Assembly: GCA_021234155.1 (NCBI GenBank)
Contig: JAJEKV010000132.1
Span: forward strand, 1,178,001-1,242,000
Origin: Isoetes taiwanensis
Lineage: Eukaryota; Streptophyta; Lycopodiopsida; Isoetales; Isoetaceae
Direction: 5' to 3'
Length of the DNA stretch: 64,000 bases
Position numbers and translations under genes: made by a program. The notes beneath the pieces are model-generated. The model was not told the DNA's origin and made no database searches. It saw only the letters and a list, made by a program, of their open reading frames with translations. Every line of letters starts with the position of its first letter. Positions within the stretch are counted from its first letter, which is position 1. Below are positions 1 to 11,589 of this stretch, in pieces.

Positions 1-1045
1 GTAATACTCTGTTTCAGATTACTACGCTTGCAAGAACTAAGCAAATAAAGTGCCAAAATAGGCTGACAGAGGAAGTCATTATCACCTCTATTTCTGTTCA
101 ATTGTCTAAACTACAGAAAATGAAAAACGGCCCAAACGGTCTTTCAGACATCAATCATTTTGCTTTTATCACATTCCTGTACCGTTTTTAACATCAAAAA
201 TTGAAATACGATAACAAATTCATCATATCAGTAGCTCTGAGAGAGGAATTTCAGAAGTACAGACGATCTCTGTTTGATGACAGGGTTTCAACAAAGAAAG
301 CAAATTTGCCTACAAATCATGCTGCAGTCGGAATCTGGGTTGAACCATACCTTGAAGAACCCTAAAACCATCGTGTCCTTCTGAATCCAAAGTAGGTTTG
401 CGCGCTTCAAATCCCTGTGGAAATCAATAGAGCGGCTATGGCGTGCATCAAACGCCAAGCAGAGGGACTAAATTGCCCTATTTGTCTAAATAAATCCTGG
501 CCCTCCATCCCAATCTGACTTGCTGATGTGGAATTTTTTGCCCCTGTACACCTCATCTTTTTTTTTTGCTCCCGCAATTTTATATGATGGAGATATATTG
601 CCATGTGGCAATACCCCATATGAGCCATATGGAACAAGGTGACGGTGCAAATGCACTAATGACCTGTGGTGCAATTGCAGATTCCTTTTTCAAAAACACC
701 AAAATTTGGTACTTTTGGCATATTTTTTAAAACATAAGAACAAAAAAAAGGTTGCACATTGAAAAAAAAACCATTTTTAAGCATAATTTCATTAATTGTG
801 GACTTTGACTGAGTCCATATGACTCCCAAATGGACCCGATTTTTTAGAATATAAGGGTTTTATTTAGTAGAATGATGCAAATTTTCGAAATGTGTGCAGG
901 TAGGTGAGATGGCAGGCCTTGTATCTATTAAGCCAAAGAAGTGCGAACCGAGTTTGTGTCTCGCCTAAGCCTTCTCAGAGCGGGTCTCGCCACAGCAGCC
1001 GGCATTCGCAAATCAGCATAGTGTAGATTCATAGTCGCGGTTAGA
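1..1045. other. non-coding stretch, no gene recognised
   Basis: The stretch is AT-rich with short A and T runs (near 555 and 745-775). No open frame here resembles a known family, and I see no RNA gene. From about 900 the composition becomes more GC-rich and leads into the small ORFs that follow. Confidence 0.6.
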
Positions 1046-1225
1046 ATGGTCCGAACCAGGCGCAACGATGGATTCACAATGAGCGAAATGCAGTGCCATA
1101 TCGCCGAGCCAATATTAGCTCATGCGAATCAGCTTCAGGTTGAGGTGCAGAACGAGATAAACCAAAATGGCAATGTAAGAAATGAGAAGCCAACTCGGGA
1201 AGCTCCTTCGGCCGTGGAGAGTTGA
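1046..1225 (+). CDS. small unknown ORF, MVRTRRN... (59 aa)
   Basis: ATG at 1046 opens a 59-codon frame beginning MVRTRRND and ending PSAVES, with TGA at 1223-1225. The product is polar, rich in Asn, Gln, Glu and Arg, with no membrane segment. A short basic start of the MVRTR kind is often seen at the N-terminus of plant retrotransposon gag proteins, so this may be the start of a gag-like reading frame broken by a frameshift. That is inference; no domain is recognised. Its stop shares a base with the ATG of the next ORF (TGATG), so the two could be one frame split by a single-base indel. Confidence 0.3.
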   Translation: MVRTRRNDGFTMSEMQCHIAEPILAHANQLQVEVQNEINQNGNVRNEKPTREAPSAVES

Positions 1226-1629
1226 TGAAGGATGGCGATGAGCCGGATCACCTCAGCAGGGTAGAGCTGGAAGGCTGCTTGATTTCCTTGAAACGCCATA
1301 TTTACAGGGCAGAAGCTCTGAAGAGGTTGCTGAAAATGGAGGATGTTTGGCTGCACAACACTTTCCGGTCGTTGTTTAAGAAGCTTTACAAGAAGGAAAA
1401 AGAGGCAAATGTGGCGTTGGTAACTAAACTCATCCTCGGACTCCTATCCGATGGGAGAATTGATGGGGCCGGATCTGTGGCATCACCGACAAGCCATAAC
1501 AATGAAGTTCCAACTGGGGATCTAATTATGGTGGAACTGGATATTGACCAAACGCCCATGTTTAATATTATCTATTATTATATATTATCTTCTGCTCAAC
1601 TATCTCTTCGAGGCATGTTGTTTAGTTGA
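1225..1629 (+). CDS. unknown ORF, possible continuation of the preceding frame
   Basis: ATG at 1225 overlaps the stop of the upstream ORF. The 134-codon frame has a charged helical first half, with EGCLISLKRHIYRAEALKRL and then KKLYKKEKEANVALVTKLIL around residues 20-80. A less ordered tail ends in a hydrophobic, AT-rich stretch (YYYILSSAQLSLRG) that is probably not real coding. I do not recognise the family. Read with the upstream ORF it could be a degenerate gag-like or host gene fragment. There is no intron evidence and no TATA box close by. The last 25 residues come from a run of tat/att triplets typical of non-coding DNA, so the true end may lie near 1560. Confidence 0.3.
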   Translation: MKDGDEPDHLSRVELEGCLISLKRHIYRAEALKRLLKMEDVWLHNTFRSLFKKLYKKEKEANVALVTKLILGLLSDGRIDGAGSVASPTSHNNEVPTGDLIMVELDIDQTPMFNIIYYYILSSAQLSLRGMLFS

Positions 1630-1761
1630 TATTATTATCTACGTAATCCATCCATGTACTCCATTCCTATATGAATAGAATGTTTTTGTCTACATTGAGA
1701 ACAGCCCAATGACGGCAATTTCTCAACAAGAATATCTTGTTTCATCGAGGCCTCCTCGACG

Positions 1762-1779
1762 AAATTGGGCGCCCGCCCA
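1762..1779. repeat. dispersed palindrome copy (AAATTGGGC type)
   Basis: Reads AAATTGGGCGCCCGCCCA. The left arm is intact and the right arm is truncated. A half copy (ATTGGGC) follows at 1800-1807, and another (AAATTGGGCGCCCA) sits at 1907-1921. Confidence 0.6.
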
Positions 1780-2831
1780 CACTTTCCTTCCCCAGAGGAA
1801 ATTGGGCTTCTCCATTTTCCTTCGGAATAGTCTCCCCTGTAAACCTGGCGTCACCGACTTTGCCCTTCGATGGCTTGAAGGTAGTTGCATGAAGGCTTCC
1901 GCCAGAAAATTGGGCGCCCACTTTCCTTCTTGTAGGCAAAATGAAAACGAGAAAACGAGATCGTAACCGTAAGATAAGAACCGAAAACATAACAACTGAT
2001 TCATGGACAACACGCTTACATCATCATATCATATAAAGTTATTAAATACATGAGTCATAGATTGTAATTATTGGTGATTCTATTAATCTCAAAAGCCTCG
2101 CTCCGAACCCACACAATATGGATAGTAACATGATACTACCGGGGAGTCTTTCTTTCGACCAAAGAGGCTATACCATACCCTGTGGATCGAGAGAGATCCC
2201 TTTCAACCTCGCAGCATAAAGATCGCCATAGGTCATAAGGCAAGTAAGGGTGTCAACATGGGGCCCGTGAACATGGCGAGACATGGCAAAATGGAATGTG
2301 TGTGTCATGTCGAATGCAGCTATATTTATAGCCAAGGAATTATTGATGACTACCGTGGCAAAATTATTGGTTGTATATACTGTACATCCAATAATCTTTA
2401 TGCATAATACCTTCAATAATGATTGTGGGTATAAATATATCTCAAACCAATTTTGACCATCAAATTTGGCCTTCACCTAGCCATGTGGTCTCATTCTGTC
2501 CCGAACGTGATTCCATCAACCGCAAGATGAATCACTTAAAACTTCAAGCAAAGGCCGATCGAGAGATACCCATGGAAGACCGGATGACCACAATCGCCTA
2601 AATCCTCGCCATTATCCTGATCCTTCGACGCTATCATCCATCCGATATGGAATAGAGAGCATCAAATGTACATGATAGAGAAGATCATTTGGGGTGCTCG
2701 TGAAAATGACTCGTAAGAGTCCCCTAAATGAACGCTTGTCATCTTGTTGTAATCGGGACGTAATCATCTATGAGATAAAGTATTAGTACAACTTGTCTTC
2801 TATATGTGCAACTTGTCCAACATGTCCCGCG

Positions 2832-2848
2832 AAATTGGGCTCGCCCAC
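2832..2848. repeat. dispersed palindrome copy (imperfect)
   Basis: Reads AAATTGGGCTCGCCCA, the same arms with an altered centre. A half copy (AAATTGGGCG) is about 60 bases further on. Confidence 0.5.
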
Positions 2849-3447
2849 TTTGCAAACTAGAATGGTTCCCTTGAATGCGATAGTGAATGGTACGCCAAAT
2901 TGGGCGAGTTAATTTCACATGGGTCAGTATTATACCTTATACGGTTACCCTGCTATGCTTAGAATGTACCAATAATTGACATCAATAATTTCTCACCACT
3001 ATAAAAGCAACTCCACCAGATTCATCTCTCTCATGGTTTCCTTTGCCGATCGTCCGGAGAACATCCGATCCTTCAAGTGCTACTTGAGTTACAACGATAT
3101 TTGCCAGCTATATGACCGGTGTTAGTCTTGATCCATGGCTCCAAATCCAAAGCGGTATGGACTCGCTGAGTGCACTTGCGTGAAGCTCACTCGTGTTGTG
3201 GTCCACCTCAGATTGGCTTCCCCGATCGCAGATCTTTGAGTCGAATGGCATCGCCTTGGCAGGGCGTTGACGACGAGTGACTCTTTGTACACCTCGACAT
3301 GTTAATGCACCGACAAGGATATAATAATGTTGTAAGGATGTAATAAGCATAGTCAATGAGTAATTAATGTAGGGTAATCCGCTTTGATCTCCACTCAATT
3401 TCGCGACCTCCACTTCACTTCATGTTTGATGGCGAGCTTCCTGCCAA

Positions 3448-3468
3448 GAAATTGGCGCCCGCCAATTT
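3448..3468. repeat. dispersed palindrome copy
   Basis: Arms AAATTGGCG and CGCCAATTT surround CC. Both arms have lost one G from the GGG/CCC core, so pairing is kept although the sequence changed. Confidence 0.6.
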
Positions 3469-4295
3469 ACTCATGGAGGATAGCGAAGTCAAATAAATTT
3501 AATAAAAGGCTATAGTTTCTATAGGGTTAACCAAATTCGCCTTTAATTTGTTAGCAAATTCAAGGGCAAATTTGGTTAGCAAAGTAAACTAGAGAAATTT
3601 AAGACAAGGAAATGAGTGCAACGTTATCATTTCTGAAAAAGAAGTATGAACAATTGTTATTAACATATTTCACGATTTTCAAATCATAAGTCGCCATTCG
3701 GCCCGAGGCACATCTTCCGAATGATCCCTACTGGGTTCTTCATCTCTGCCGGGCCGAGGTTGTTGTGTTTGCCTTTTGATCAATTCCATTCTTTGCATAA
3801 AATCTTTGGCCCCGCCTCATTCTCATCATCCGCACCTTGATTGTCTTCTCGTGTTTGCCACCTCTTCCTCTACATCTTGACTGCTCATTGTGTTGGGGGA
3901 CCACATCCTCTCCATCCTCATTGTCCCCTTCCCGTGTTTCCATGACAACGATTGACTCAGCTCCCTAGCAACCTCTTCCTCGAACTTTGAGGTCGCCTCA
4001 ATCATGTCCTCGAGTATTCACCAGTCCCGCCCCTCGCCAAGCAGCGTTGATGTTTTTTTTTCTCCTAAATAGTTCCAAATCCTGAGAGCCTAGGGTCACG
4101 CCCTTTTGAGCTCTACTTGAATCGCGCCTCTTGTCCTGCCTCGAAATTGATTGCACTTCGCTTATGGTTGTAGACGAGAAACCACAAGGTGTCTCGTGGG
4201 CGTGAAGTCGAGGGCGAGGAACATTTTTGGAAGTAGAGGCCTTCTTCTTTCCCTCTTTATCTCTTGTAGTGCCCGAAGCTCTTGATTTTTCTCGT

Positions 4296-5750
4296 CTAAC
4301 ATGACATCGAGTTGCTCAATATCCGCACAAGCTTAATTTCCAGCTTCTCGCCCGTCTCAAAAGACAATGTTTTATAGCCCTCGCGACACTGCAGCTTGGC
4401 TAAAAGCACCACCGGAAAAGAAGTCGAGAACAAAGGCAACCTTCCAAAGATCAACTTCTGTACTAGATAGGTGCACGCCCTACTTTCCAACCGATTTTGC
4501 ACCAAGCATCTCCCCCACCTTCGGCCGCACCCTTGTCGCACTAAGGTCGATACACACCAATAAGTCATAGGGAAAACAAATGTTAGAAACATTGATAGTC
4601 AACAAGCAAATTGGGCGGCGCCCAATTTAAAATGCATACCTACTGCACACTCATGATCGTGACAAATTCTTTTCGATGTCCCGTTTTTCTCAGAAATGCT
4701 TGGGAAACTTAGCATATTGCTTTGATGGTCGGAATTGGCGAAGCAAATATTTATTTCTGTGACTTGATGGCGTGAGCCGCCAAGCGTCTCCGCAACATAC
4801 ATTAGCAGACAAGACATTGCAACTCTCGAACTCTAGAGGTAGAAGCAGTTCGTCGGGGGTCCCGTAGGAACTAACCTCCAAACACGGCCGCCACCGCCTA
4901 TTGTCTTCATGGCGGATAGGCACTCATTGAGGCACCGGGTAATAAATATAGCTACCCAAGAAAGCCGCTGGTCCGCCATCAGGCCGAAATGGGTCAAGGA
5001 ATTTTTCATAATCTTCCTTTTGGCCATTTCTTCAGATATCCGAAGTCGCATCCAATGAAGCGGCCGGCGTTTACCACGCCCACGCACAAACCTCGCTGAC
5101 TAACGCGGAAACACTTGAAAGGTTTGCCACCCTCCTCAACCGGCCCCGAAGATATTCGCCTACTTTGTTTGTGAGAGGGACTCCTAAAGCTTTCCTTCTC
5201 CATCTCTTTGCGCCCTTCGCGGCATCCACTCGATGCTACTTGCTACATAAGCATCGATTCTCCGCGAATATGGGGTGAGCTTGCCTCAAAGGCGACCATG
5301 TCTTGAAAAGGAAGTTTCTTCACTTCCTTCATGTATCCGACAAGGGCCCGCCCATTGTTCCAATCTTCTTCAGCTCTCCTTTCCACTTTCATGGTGCGCC
5401 TCCCAAGATAATCCTTGCTTCCCTTCAGAATGTGGTGCCATCCTTGATCTCCTTCAGCCAGCCTTTGCAGATCTAGAGGATGCATGGACTTTAATGGGCT
5501 TATGTGAATTATTGGTGAAAAGTCTAAGCCTATCCTTCACTTCAATTTTTCTCCCTTCGCCCTTCAACCGGTTCGTAGAATAATCGGGCAACTTCGTGCA
5601 CATATATTCCACGACTTGGCCATCAAGATATACAAAGTAGTCGAGTCACGCATAGTTGACTTCTTAATCGCTTGCGCCGCCACAACTTTCCAATCCTCGC
5701 ATGACACGTAAGGCACCGGATAAGGCGATACCCACATATCATCTTAATTT
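4296..5750 (-). pseudogene. degenerate open stretches, family not recognised
   Basis: On the minus strand several open stretches follow one another with stops and frame changes: around 5485-5243 (MHPLDLQRLAEGDQGW start), 5203-5006 (MEKESFRSPSHKQSRR start), 5087-4833 and 4592-4296. Codon use looks protein-like, with charged and hydrophobic residues mixed, and the pieces lie in order on one strand. They therefore probably derive from one ancient coding region, perhaps of a transposable element. I find no catalytic motif, zinc finger or transposase signature that I can name. The palindrome at 4607-4628 interrupts the reading. Confidence 0.3.
4607..4628. repeat. dispersed palindrome copy, near-perfect hairpin
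   Basis: Arms CAAATTGGGC and GCCCAATTT flank a GGC loop. This is one of the clearest copies. Confidence 0.75.
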
Positions 5751-5768
5751 GCTTGCACTAGCTGACCC

Positions 5769-5788
5769 AAATTGGGCTCACCCAATTT
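5769..5788. repeat. dispersed palindrome copy
   Basis: Arms AAATTGGG and CCCAATTT around CTCA. Further degenerate copies lie at about 5844-5865 and 5883-5896. Confidence 0.65.
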
Positions 5789-5915
5789 CGTGATCATCCG
5801 ACACTCGGGGAAACCGGGCGGCTTCAATTTCCTGAACGGTTCGGGAATTGGGCGAAGCCTATTTGGTAAATTGCTCGAAAATGGGCCCCCCAATTTGAAA
5901 AGAGTGCCATCAGTT

Positions 5916-5935
5916 CAAATTGGGCTACCAATTTC
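5916..5935. repeat. dispersed palindrome copy (imperfect)
   Basis: CAAATTGGGCTACCAATTTC has the arms of the family with one mismatch in the core. Confidence 0.5.
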
Positions 5936-6165
5936 AACTAGTGGATAGCACGAACCGCCGTGGGTAATGGTCGTATGCACTTTACGTAATAAGCTCCACC
6001 GACGAGTGCCCTTTGCCCTTCTTCTTAGGCTTCCCATAGAATGCCCACCGTTACGGTCAGTTTGAATTTCTTCAAGAATACTTCTTCGTGTATAGTCTTC
6101 TTTGTTATGTCATTATTCTCCGCTGACACGCACGCATTCGATTGCCGTGGAGATTTCCTCGCAAA

Positions 6166-6738
6166 AGTTAGTCCCGGTGCCTCCGGCACGGGACTATTCA
6201 TGCATACGGAACGAGGTCAAGCTCAAGGATCCTCAGTCGGTCCCCCGGGTCGACATCCAAGGCTCATGAAGACCAAGTAAGACCACGCAAATAAAAGCCT
6301 CAGGTCAACAACAAGAGGCGCCCGCTCGGACAAGTGACGGCCCCGCCACCAAGGCGGCGTCAGGGCCAGATTCTAGGCACTTCAAGAGGCACCGCCAACA
6401 TTCCTCAAATCAGGCCTCCTTCCGTGAGTCGGCACCGAGATCGGAGTGTTCATTGGGCCCAAGGCCATTGTACTATATATATGAGTAGAGTTAGCACATA
6501 AGTTTTAGATGAGTTTTGAGTCTTGTCTCCTTTCGGTTTTCTCTATTGTGAGAGTTCATGTATTTTCATCATTGATATCAAGGAAGCTTATCATCTTTCT
6601 CTCATTTGTTTGCTTTCCTTCTTTTCTTCTCTTCTTTGCAAATCCCGCGTGACATAGTCCCCCCTGACTCTCCCATTAGGGATCCACGGGTCCTCACGCA
6701 GGGCTGTCTTCCGGAGTTCCCAACCTGCACCCCAAACA
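6166..6738 (+). repeat. 5' LTR of the gypsy element
   Basis: It matches the 3' LTR throughout, including shared blocks such as CGAGGTCAAGCTCAAGGATC and GGATTTCC-to-TCATCATTGATATCAAGG. It starts AGTTAG where the other LTRs read TGTTAG, so the terminal T is mutated, and it ends CCCCAAACA. A clear TATA region lies inside. It is longer than the 3' LTR by a base or two, with many small indels in G/C-rich parts. Confidence 0.9.
6471..6482 (+). promoter_or_regulatory. LTR TATA box
   Basis: TACTATATATATGAG is conserved in all three LTRs of the family (also near 16,886 and, inverted, near 28,957). The conserved GTAGAGTTAGCACATAAG just after it is the likely transcription start zone for the element's genomic RNA. 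Confidence 0.6.
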
Positions 6739-6756
6739 CCCGCTTGCCGGGTCTGA
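6739..6756 (+). promoter_or_regulatory. degenerate primer binding site, tRNA-Asp-like
   Basis: Directly after the LTR end the sequence reads CCCGCTTGCCGGGTCTG. It resembles the complement of the 3' end of plant tRNA-Asp, in which the core CCGTTGCCGGG is typical of Athila/Tat elements. Two to three changes separate it from that consensus. Confidence 0.5.
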
Positions 6757-6937
6757 TTCTATCCTACTTTCTTCGCCGCCATGTTTGTCAGTAATTTCCG
6801 CGGAAGAACTCCTTTCTCAGAACGGCCTCTCGCTGGGAGCCATCGCAGTCGGGAAACTGCTCGCGACATGTATGGAATCTGCTATGACATAGAGGAGGCC
6901 ATCTTCGTCTAGGGCCCAGCTAACGCCACCAACCCCC

Positions 6938-8417
6938 GTGTCTGTCTGTCCCGGTTCCCAGCCCCAAGCGTGCAAACATTGCTCACAACCTCGGTCCCCT
7001 CATCACTATCAGAGCCTTATCAGCTCAACCTTCCTCAACAAGACTTTCATACCCCCTGAACATGCCTACATCCATCATTCTTTTTGCCATACGCCTCTTC
7101 CTTCGCAAACCATCATCTCCCCGTGGGTACTGCTTATCCACATGTCTCCTTTGCGCCTACCCAGAAATATCCTTTCCCTACGCTTCCCATCGCTGCTTCC
7201 CTGCACAACCTTATGTATCTCAAAACCAATGCTCCAGCTTACTTTCAAACGCAGTCACCCCTTCATCGTGGTCCGCCAAGCACACTGCCACATCCACCTC
7301 AACCTCAATATCCTCACTATATCGTTCCTCAAAAGCCCAAAGACTTTCACATCTACCTTTCGGACTCTAAAACTGACTTATCCCACCTTTGGCAACACGA
7401 AAAGGCAAACCGTTAGACCAAAGTGCTCAGCTCACATGGAAGAATTTGAGGCTCTAGCTGTCCTAAATGGTCACGCGCAACCTCAACTGAAAATTCCACA
7501 TCTTTTTCCAACCACACCGCGTTTCTCTCCTCATCAATGGCTCATGTCCAACAAAAGCCATTGGAAACAAGACTGGTCCGAAATGCGCGACGCTTTTACG
7601 TCTCATTACGGACCACGGATGATAATCAACTTCATCTCAAGCAACTCAATGAACTTCAACAAGAGCCCACGAGTTCCGCCTCGGATTTTATGGATCGACT
7701 TCACATTCTGCTAAGTAAGCTCAAGGAGTACCCACACAGAGCCAGATTTTGGTCCGGTTTCTCCAAGGACTTCCTCCCGCTATTCGACTCATGATCAATA
7801 CCAAGGCCCCAAAACTTTGGAGCAGGCTATCGACCTTGTCAATCACTCCGGCCAATGTTTCCTCCCGAGGCGTGGCTCTTCAAGAGCTCCCGCTCATTCC
7901 ACCTGTCATGGTTCCACAAACGGCTGTTCAGCCTCAACACGCTAATCCACAAATAAGCAAGCCAAATCGTGCCATATTTGCAAAATACCAAGGCCATTTG
8001 GCCAATGAGTGCAACTCCACCAATGGCCCGCCTCATTGCAAGCGATGCAACATGTGCAATCATGCCACGAAGAATGCACTCGCATCTCATCCCACACCGC
8101 TCCAAACAAAATGGTTTATCAAGTGCAAAACCACACCAAAGAATAATCGCACTATCGCCAGCCACCTCTTCGTGCAGCCCACGCAACTCTATCAAAGAAT
8201 AAGACCAACCACGGGATCCAACCAACGCCCTCCTTTTGATCCTTCTAAAGCTCGGTGTTATCACCGCCAAGAATGGGGTCATACCACCACGGCGTGTCCC
8301 CAACTTCCACAAGTTCAGTACAGCCTTCCCGGCACAAATCGCACCACCTGGTCCGCTTCACGGCGGCCATTACCAACTCGGCTTGCTAACGGCAAACAAG
8401 GCCCGACCAGTTCTTAA
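6938..8417 (+). pseudogene. gag (capsid and nucleocapsid) remnant
   Basis: This is the gag region of the gypsy element. The capsid part is visible around 7540-7740 in two frames: WKQDWSEMRDAFTSHYG is followed by a Gln-rich LNELQQ and DFMDRLHILLSKLKE segment, as in plant retrotransposon gag. Downstream are three CCHC zinc knuckles, which bind packaged RNA. The first (7970-8012, CHIC...GHLANEC) needs one frameshift. The second (8037-8078, CKRCNMCNH) has lost its last cysteine. The third (8256-8297, CYHRQEWGHTTTAC) has Arg for the second Cys. The frame changes several times, so no functional gag can be made. Confidence 0.8.
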
Positions 8418-9039
8418 GAAGCCACCAAGAGCCTCAAGAATCACGCTTATCAACCAGCTCCAAAGAATCAACCTCACTGATCAACAAGCCCAAGAGGAAA
8501 TTTTTCGTGCACTTAATCCTCCAAAGTACCACCATAGCCAAATTGGGTTGGTTTAGTTTCACGCCGCACCAAGGCATCACGCCCCTTGACTATTATTCGT
8601 AAGGGCACGCAACCCCGCCTTTGCAAATTGACACCATTCCTCATGAGGACGAAAAAGGTTCACTTTTGCACTGACTTGGAAAAGCTCATGCCACATGTCA
8701 TGCCCAAAGTTCGCCAAAGCATTTTGAATCTCATGCAAGCTGAAGGCCGCACATTGGCAAATGTTCATGCCACCACTAGAGCTCAACAAAGACAAGATAC
8801 CCCTTCCACATCTCAACCTCCACGCCTCGCACATATCCCAATATTGCAGCCGAGGTTGACTTACTCAAAGAAGTTCTTTGCTTCCCCGCCACGCACTCCC
8901 GCACTGGGAACCAAAGAGATCCTTTTTCTCATGTACCTCTCGAACTCAAGAGGAGCTCGCCAAGATCAAAATTCCTTTAAGCTTGGCAACCATTTTAAAA
9001 CTCCTCCTGCTCTCAAGGACCAGCTTACCACTCCCAACT

Positions 9040-9370
9040 GTTTTAGTTGGGGGCCGTGGCTACCTCTACACCCACGGTCCATGCCACGGAAATCGCCAAG
9101 TCAACCATGTTCAAATCGATGGAGGTAGCGCAGTCCAATCTCATCACGGATAAACTCCGCAAAACAAATGGGCATCACACAACTCTTTTCGTGTCCCCAT
9201 ATGACATCAAATTGGCTAATGGCCATATCACGAGACCTCGTGGCGCCACACCTATTCTTCACATCAACATTGGTGATCTCCGCTTTCCCATGGAATTTGA
9301 GTTTGGAAAGTCGCGAAGATCCGTGTGACTATGAAATGCCGGTAGGCGCACCTTTTCTCCGCCCAGCAAA
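9040..9370 (+). pseudogene. retroviral-type aspartic protease remnant
   Basis: VQIDGGSA at about 9109-9132 is the active-site strand, where the catalytic Asp normally lies in a D-[ST]-G or DGGS context. The expected continuation (SNLIT, then IKLANGHITRPRGATPILHI) is present only in another frame. The reading therefore shifts right after the catalytic motif and the enzyme is broken. Its position between gag and RT is as in other Ty3/gypsy elements. Normally this domain matures the gag-pol polyprotein inside the particle. Confidence 0.75.
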
Positions 9371-10059
9371 GAGTATCCATTATCGGGCCACGACCGCTTA
9401 GTCATCACCGATGGTCATCTCAATGCCACCATGGACTTGCAAACGGCAGGATCATTTCTCATGACAATGCGGAACCCTCTCTCGCATTAATCGACTCAAG
9501 AAGCTCGTAATATTTATCAAGTTCAGCTCCACCGCGAGGATGCCTCCACCATCCTACCCCGAATATGCCGATCCTTGGGGAGAAATGACTTTTGATCGTG
9601 ACCAGGCCGTGGACGGCCTTGCTTGACCCCACCCGCTCCTTGCAATCAATCCAACGCTGATCACTTTTCGGATGCCGACACCCCGCAACTCCCCGTTGAT
9701 GTACACGCCGCCATGAAGCAACCCTCGCTAGATGAAACCGAGCAACCTCTTTTTTCACCACGCAGTGCCACGATCCGTTATGCTCCAACCTCCTGCACAC
9801 ATTGTCCGTGATATCAAGTAATACCCCATATTCGCATCCGGTCGAGATCGTGGACGCTGGCAACAATCAACCCGTCTCGCATTGCCGCAAATCTTCCCGC
9901 CCCTTATCGTAATAGGTCCGTGAAGTCGCTCAAAAATTCAAACACATTTTCGCCTCGAGTTACAAAGATCTTCGGGAATCAACAAAAGCTTGGGGAACTC
10001 ACCATTCCTACCAAATCGATGCACGCACCGCTGGTAGCAACGATCTCACATGTGCTCAA

Positions 10060-10600
10060 CCCTAATTACCGTGGATCGCCATAAGGCGGAAATTGACAAA
10101 CTCCTTGCTCAGCAGGTTTGATCTATGAGGTCAAACATTCTGAATGGGTGAGCCCCATCGCCATTGCCCTTAAGCACAATGGTAAGATCCGCGCCGTGGT
10201 GGACTATCTAAACTCAATCGTGCCACGGAAGCGTGATCATTTTCCACTTCCCTTCACGCACCAAGTTCCGGAAGAAGTGGTCGACATGAGATGTACTCTT
10301 TATGGATGGTTTTTTCACAATCGATCTCCATCAAAGACTCGATCAACTCAAGACCACTTTCACCACCCCTGTAAGCACTTTTGCCTACAAGGTGGTTCCT
10401 TTGGATTATCCAACTCTCCTTCAACGTTTCAACGCATCATGCTCTCGCTTTTTCATGATTTCATGAAGGAAAATCCTTCTTGCAAATTTTTCAAGATGAC
10501 TTCTCTCCCTTACGGTTCCATGGTCGACCATTTGATAAATTGGAACTCGCCTTCCGTAAATGTGATGAGTCCGCATTAGTCTCAATCCCTCGAAATGCAC
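10060..10600 (+). pseudogene. reverse transcriptase remnant
   Basis: The N-terminal part is very clear in one frame from 10118: IYEVKHSEWVSPIAIALKHN, then KIRAVVDYLNSI and KRDHFPLPF, which are the fingers and palm blocks of gypsy RT. The FADDF-equivalent (FQDDF) lies at 10489-10503 but in a different frame. Between them the GLSN-P-TFQ block is readable as GLSNSPSTFQRIMLSLFHDF. Several frameshifts separate the blocks. The protein would copy the element's RNA into cDNA. Confidence 0.85.
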
Positions 10601-10699
10601 CTTTTTGCGCCACTTCGTGTTCCTCGTTAGGCCATGTTGTCGCCTAAGCAGAATCACCACCGATCCCCGCCAAAATCGCTTGTGTGCTCAAGGCTCAAG

Positions 10700-11290
10700 C
10701 ACCACCAATATCAAGGAGACACGCTCTTTCCCCGGAAAGGTCAATTATTACTCCACCTTCATACTGGATCGGCAAATATTGCGATCCCATTCATAAACTC
10801 ATGGGACGAATCCACCGGGCTTGAATTCCTGGCGGAAGTCGCTTAACAAATTGAAGCTTTTGCTTACTCGTGCACCGCTTCTTGTTCCTCCTCAATGGGA
10901 CAAGCCCTTTCACGCGCATGTCGATGTCTCGCTTGCTATTGAGCTGTTCTTTTTCAAGAATATGATGCGCTGACCGACAAACCAAATCGCTACGCCAAAT
11001 TTAAAACTCAATTCTCTGAAGCGCAACTATTCCGCCACCGGCGTGAAGCTTTGGGTCCCCATTTTCTCGTGGTCCAACGCCTCCGCCATTACCTTTGGGC
11101 AGTCAAATCAAGTTCTTTGTGGACCACCAAGCACTCCTCCTATTTGATCAACAAGTCCACGCCCACGGGCCGCATTGCTCGTTGGGTCCTTCTTCTCCAA
11201 GAATTTGCTCCTTTTGAAATCGCTCATAAGGTCGGGCAAATCTCATGTTGTTCGATTATCTTTCACGCATCCACAACGGATGATCCCCGC
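10700..11290 (+). pseudogene. RNase H and connection domain remnant
   Basis: VNYYSTFILD at about 10740 is the tether after RT. The FVDHQALL and LINKSTPTGRIARWVLLLQE segments (11110-11210) match the end of gypsy RNase H, where the strand that reads V-D-H-x-x-L is typical. The frame shifts several times. The truncated second copy of this family begins within the distal end of this domain. Confidence 0.75.
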
Positions 11291-11589
11291 AACCGGGGTC
11301 TCGTGACGCCTTTCCTGATGCTCGCGCTCTTTTTAGTCACGGCAAATACCACATTGGTTCCATGATTTTCAGCAGCATTCCTCCTCACCGGTGTGCTCTT
11401 CCACCGTTAAGACGAGACGCTTTCTTCCCTCGCCAAGCGACAATCCTGCCGCTTATCAATTTCTCCGAGAGGTCCGTGACTACACCATGGTTGCCCACAT
11501 CTCTACAAAAGGGTAAGGACACCATCCTTCGACGCCGGTTCTACCTCATGAAGTTCCGCATATTGTTCGAGAAGCTCATCAAGGGCCTT

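Larger units (their letters stand above)
1630..6165. other. repeat-rich flank with dispersed palindromes, no intact gene
   Basis: No complete gene is seen. The region carries at least seven copies or half-copies of a palindrome with arms AAATTGGGC/GCCCAATTT, listed separately, plus broken open stretches mainly on the minus strand. The same palindrome reappears only on the far side of the gypsy element (18.6-21.0 kb). This suggests the gypsy element at 6,166-17,155 was inserted into one pre-existing palindrome-bearing region. Confidence 0.5.

Noticed and set aside
6938-7714. 258-codon open frame rich in Pro, His and Ser at the start of the gypsy interior
   Set aside because: It is open mainly because of C-rich composition. 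The recognisable gag capsid wording near 7,540-7,740 lies in other frames. I kept the region as a gag remnant and not as this ORF.
7839-8312. 157-codon minus-strand ORF opposite the gag zinc knuckles
   Set aside because: Shadow of the gag coding sequence. It has no domain and the knuckles are on the plus strand.
9459-9866. 135-codon minus-strand ORF in the pol region
   Set aside because: Antisense to the gypsy pol segment, with no independent signature.
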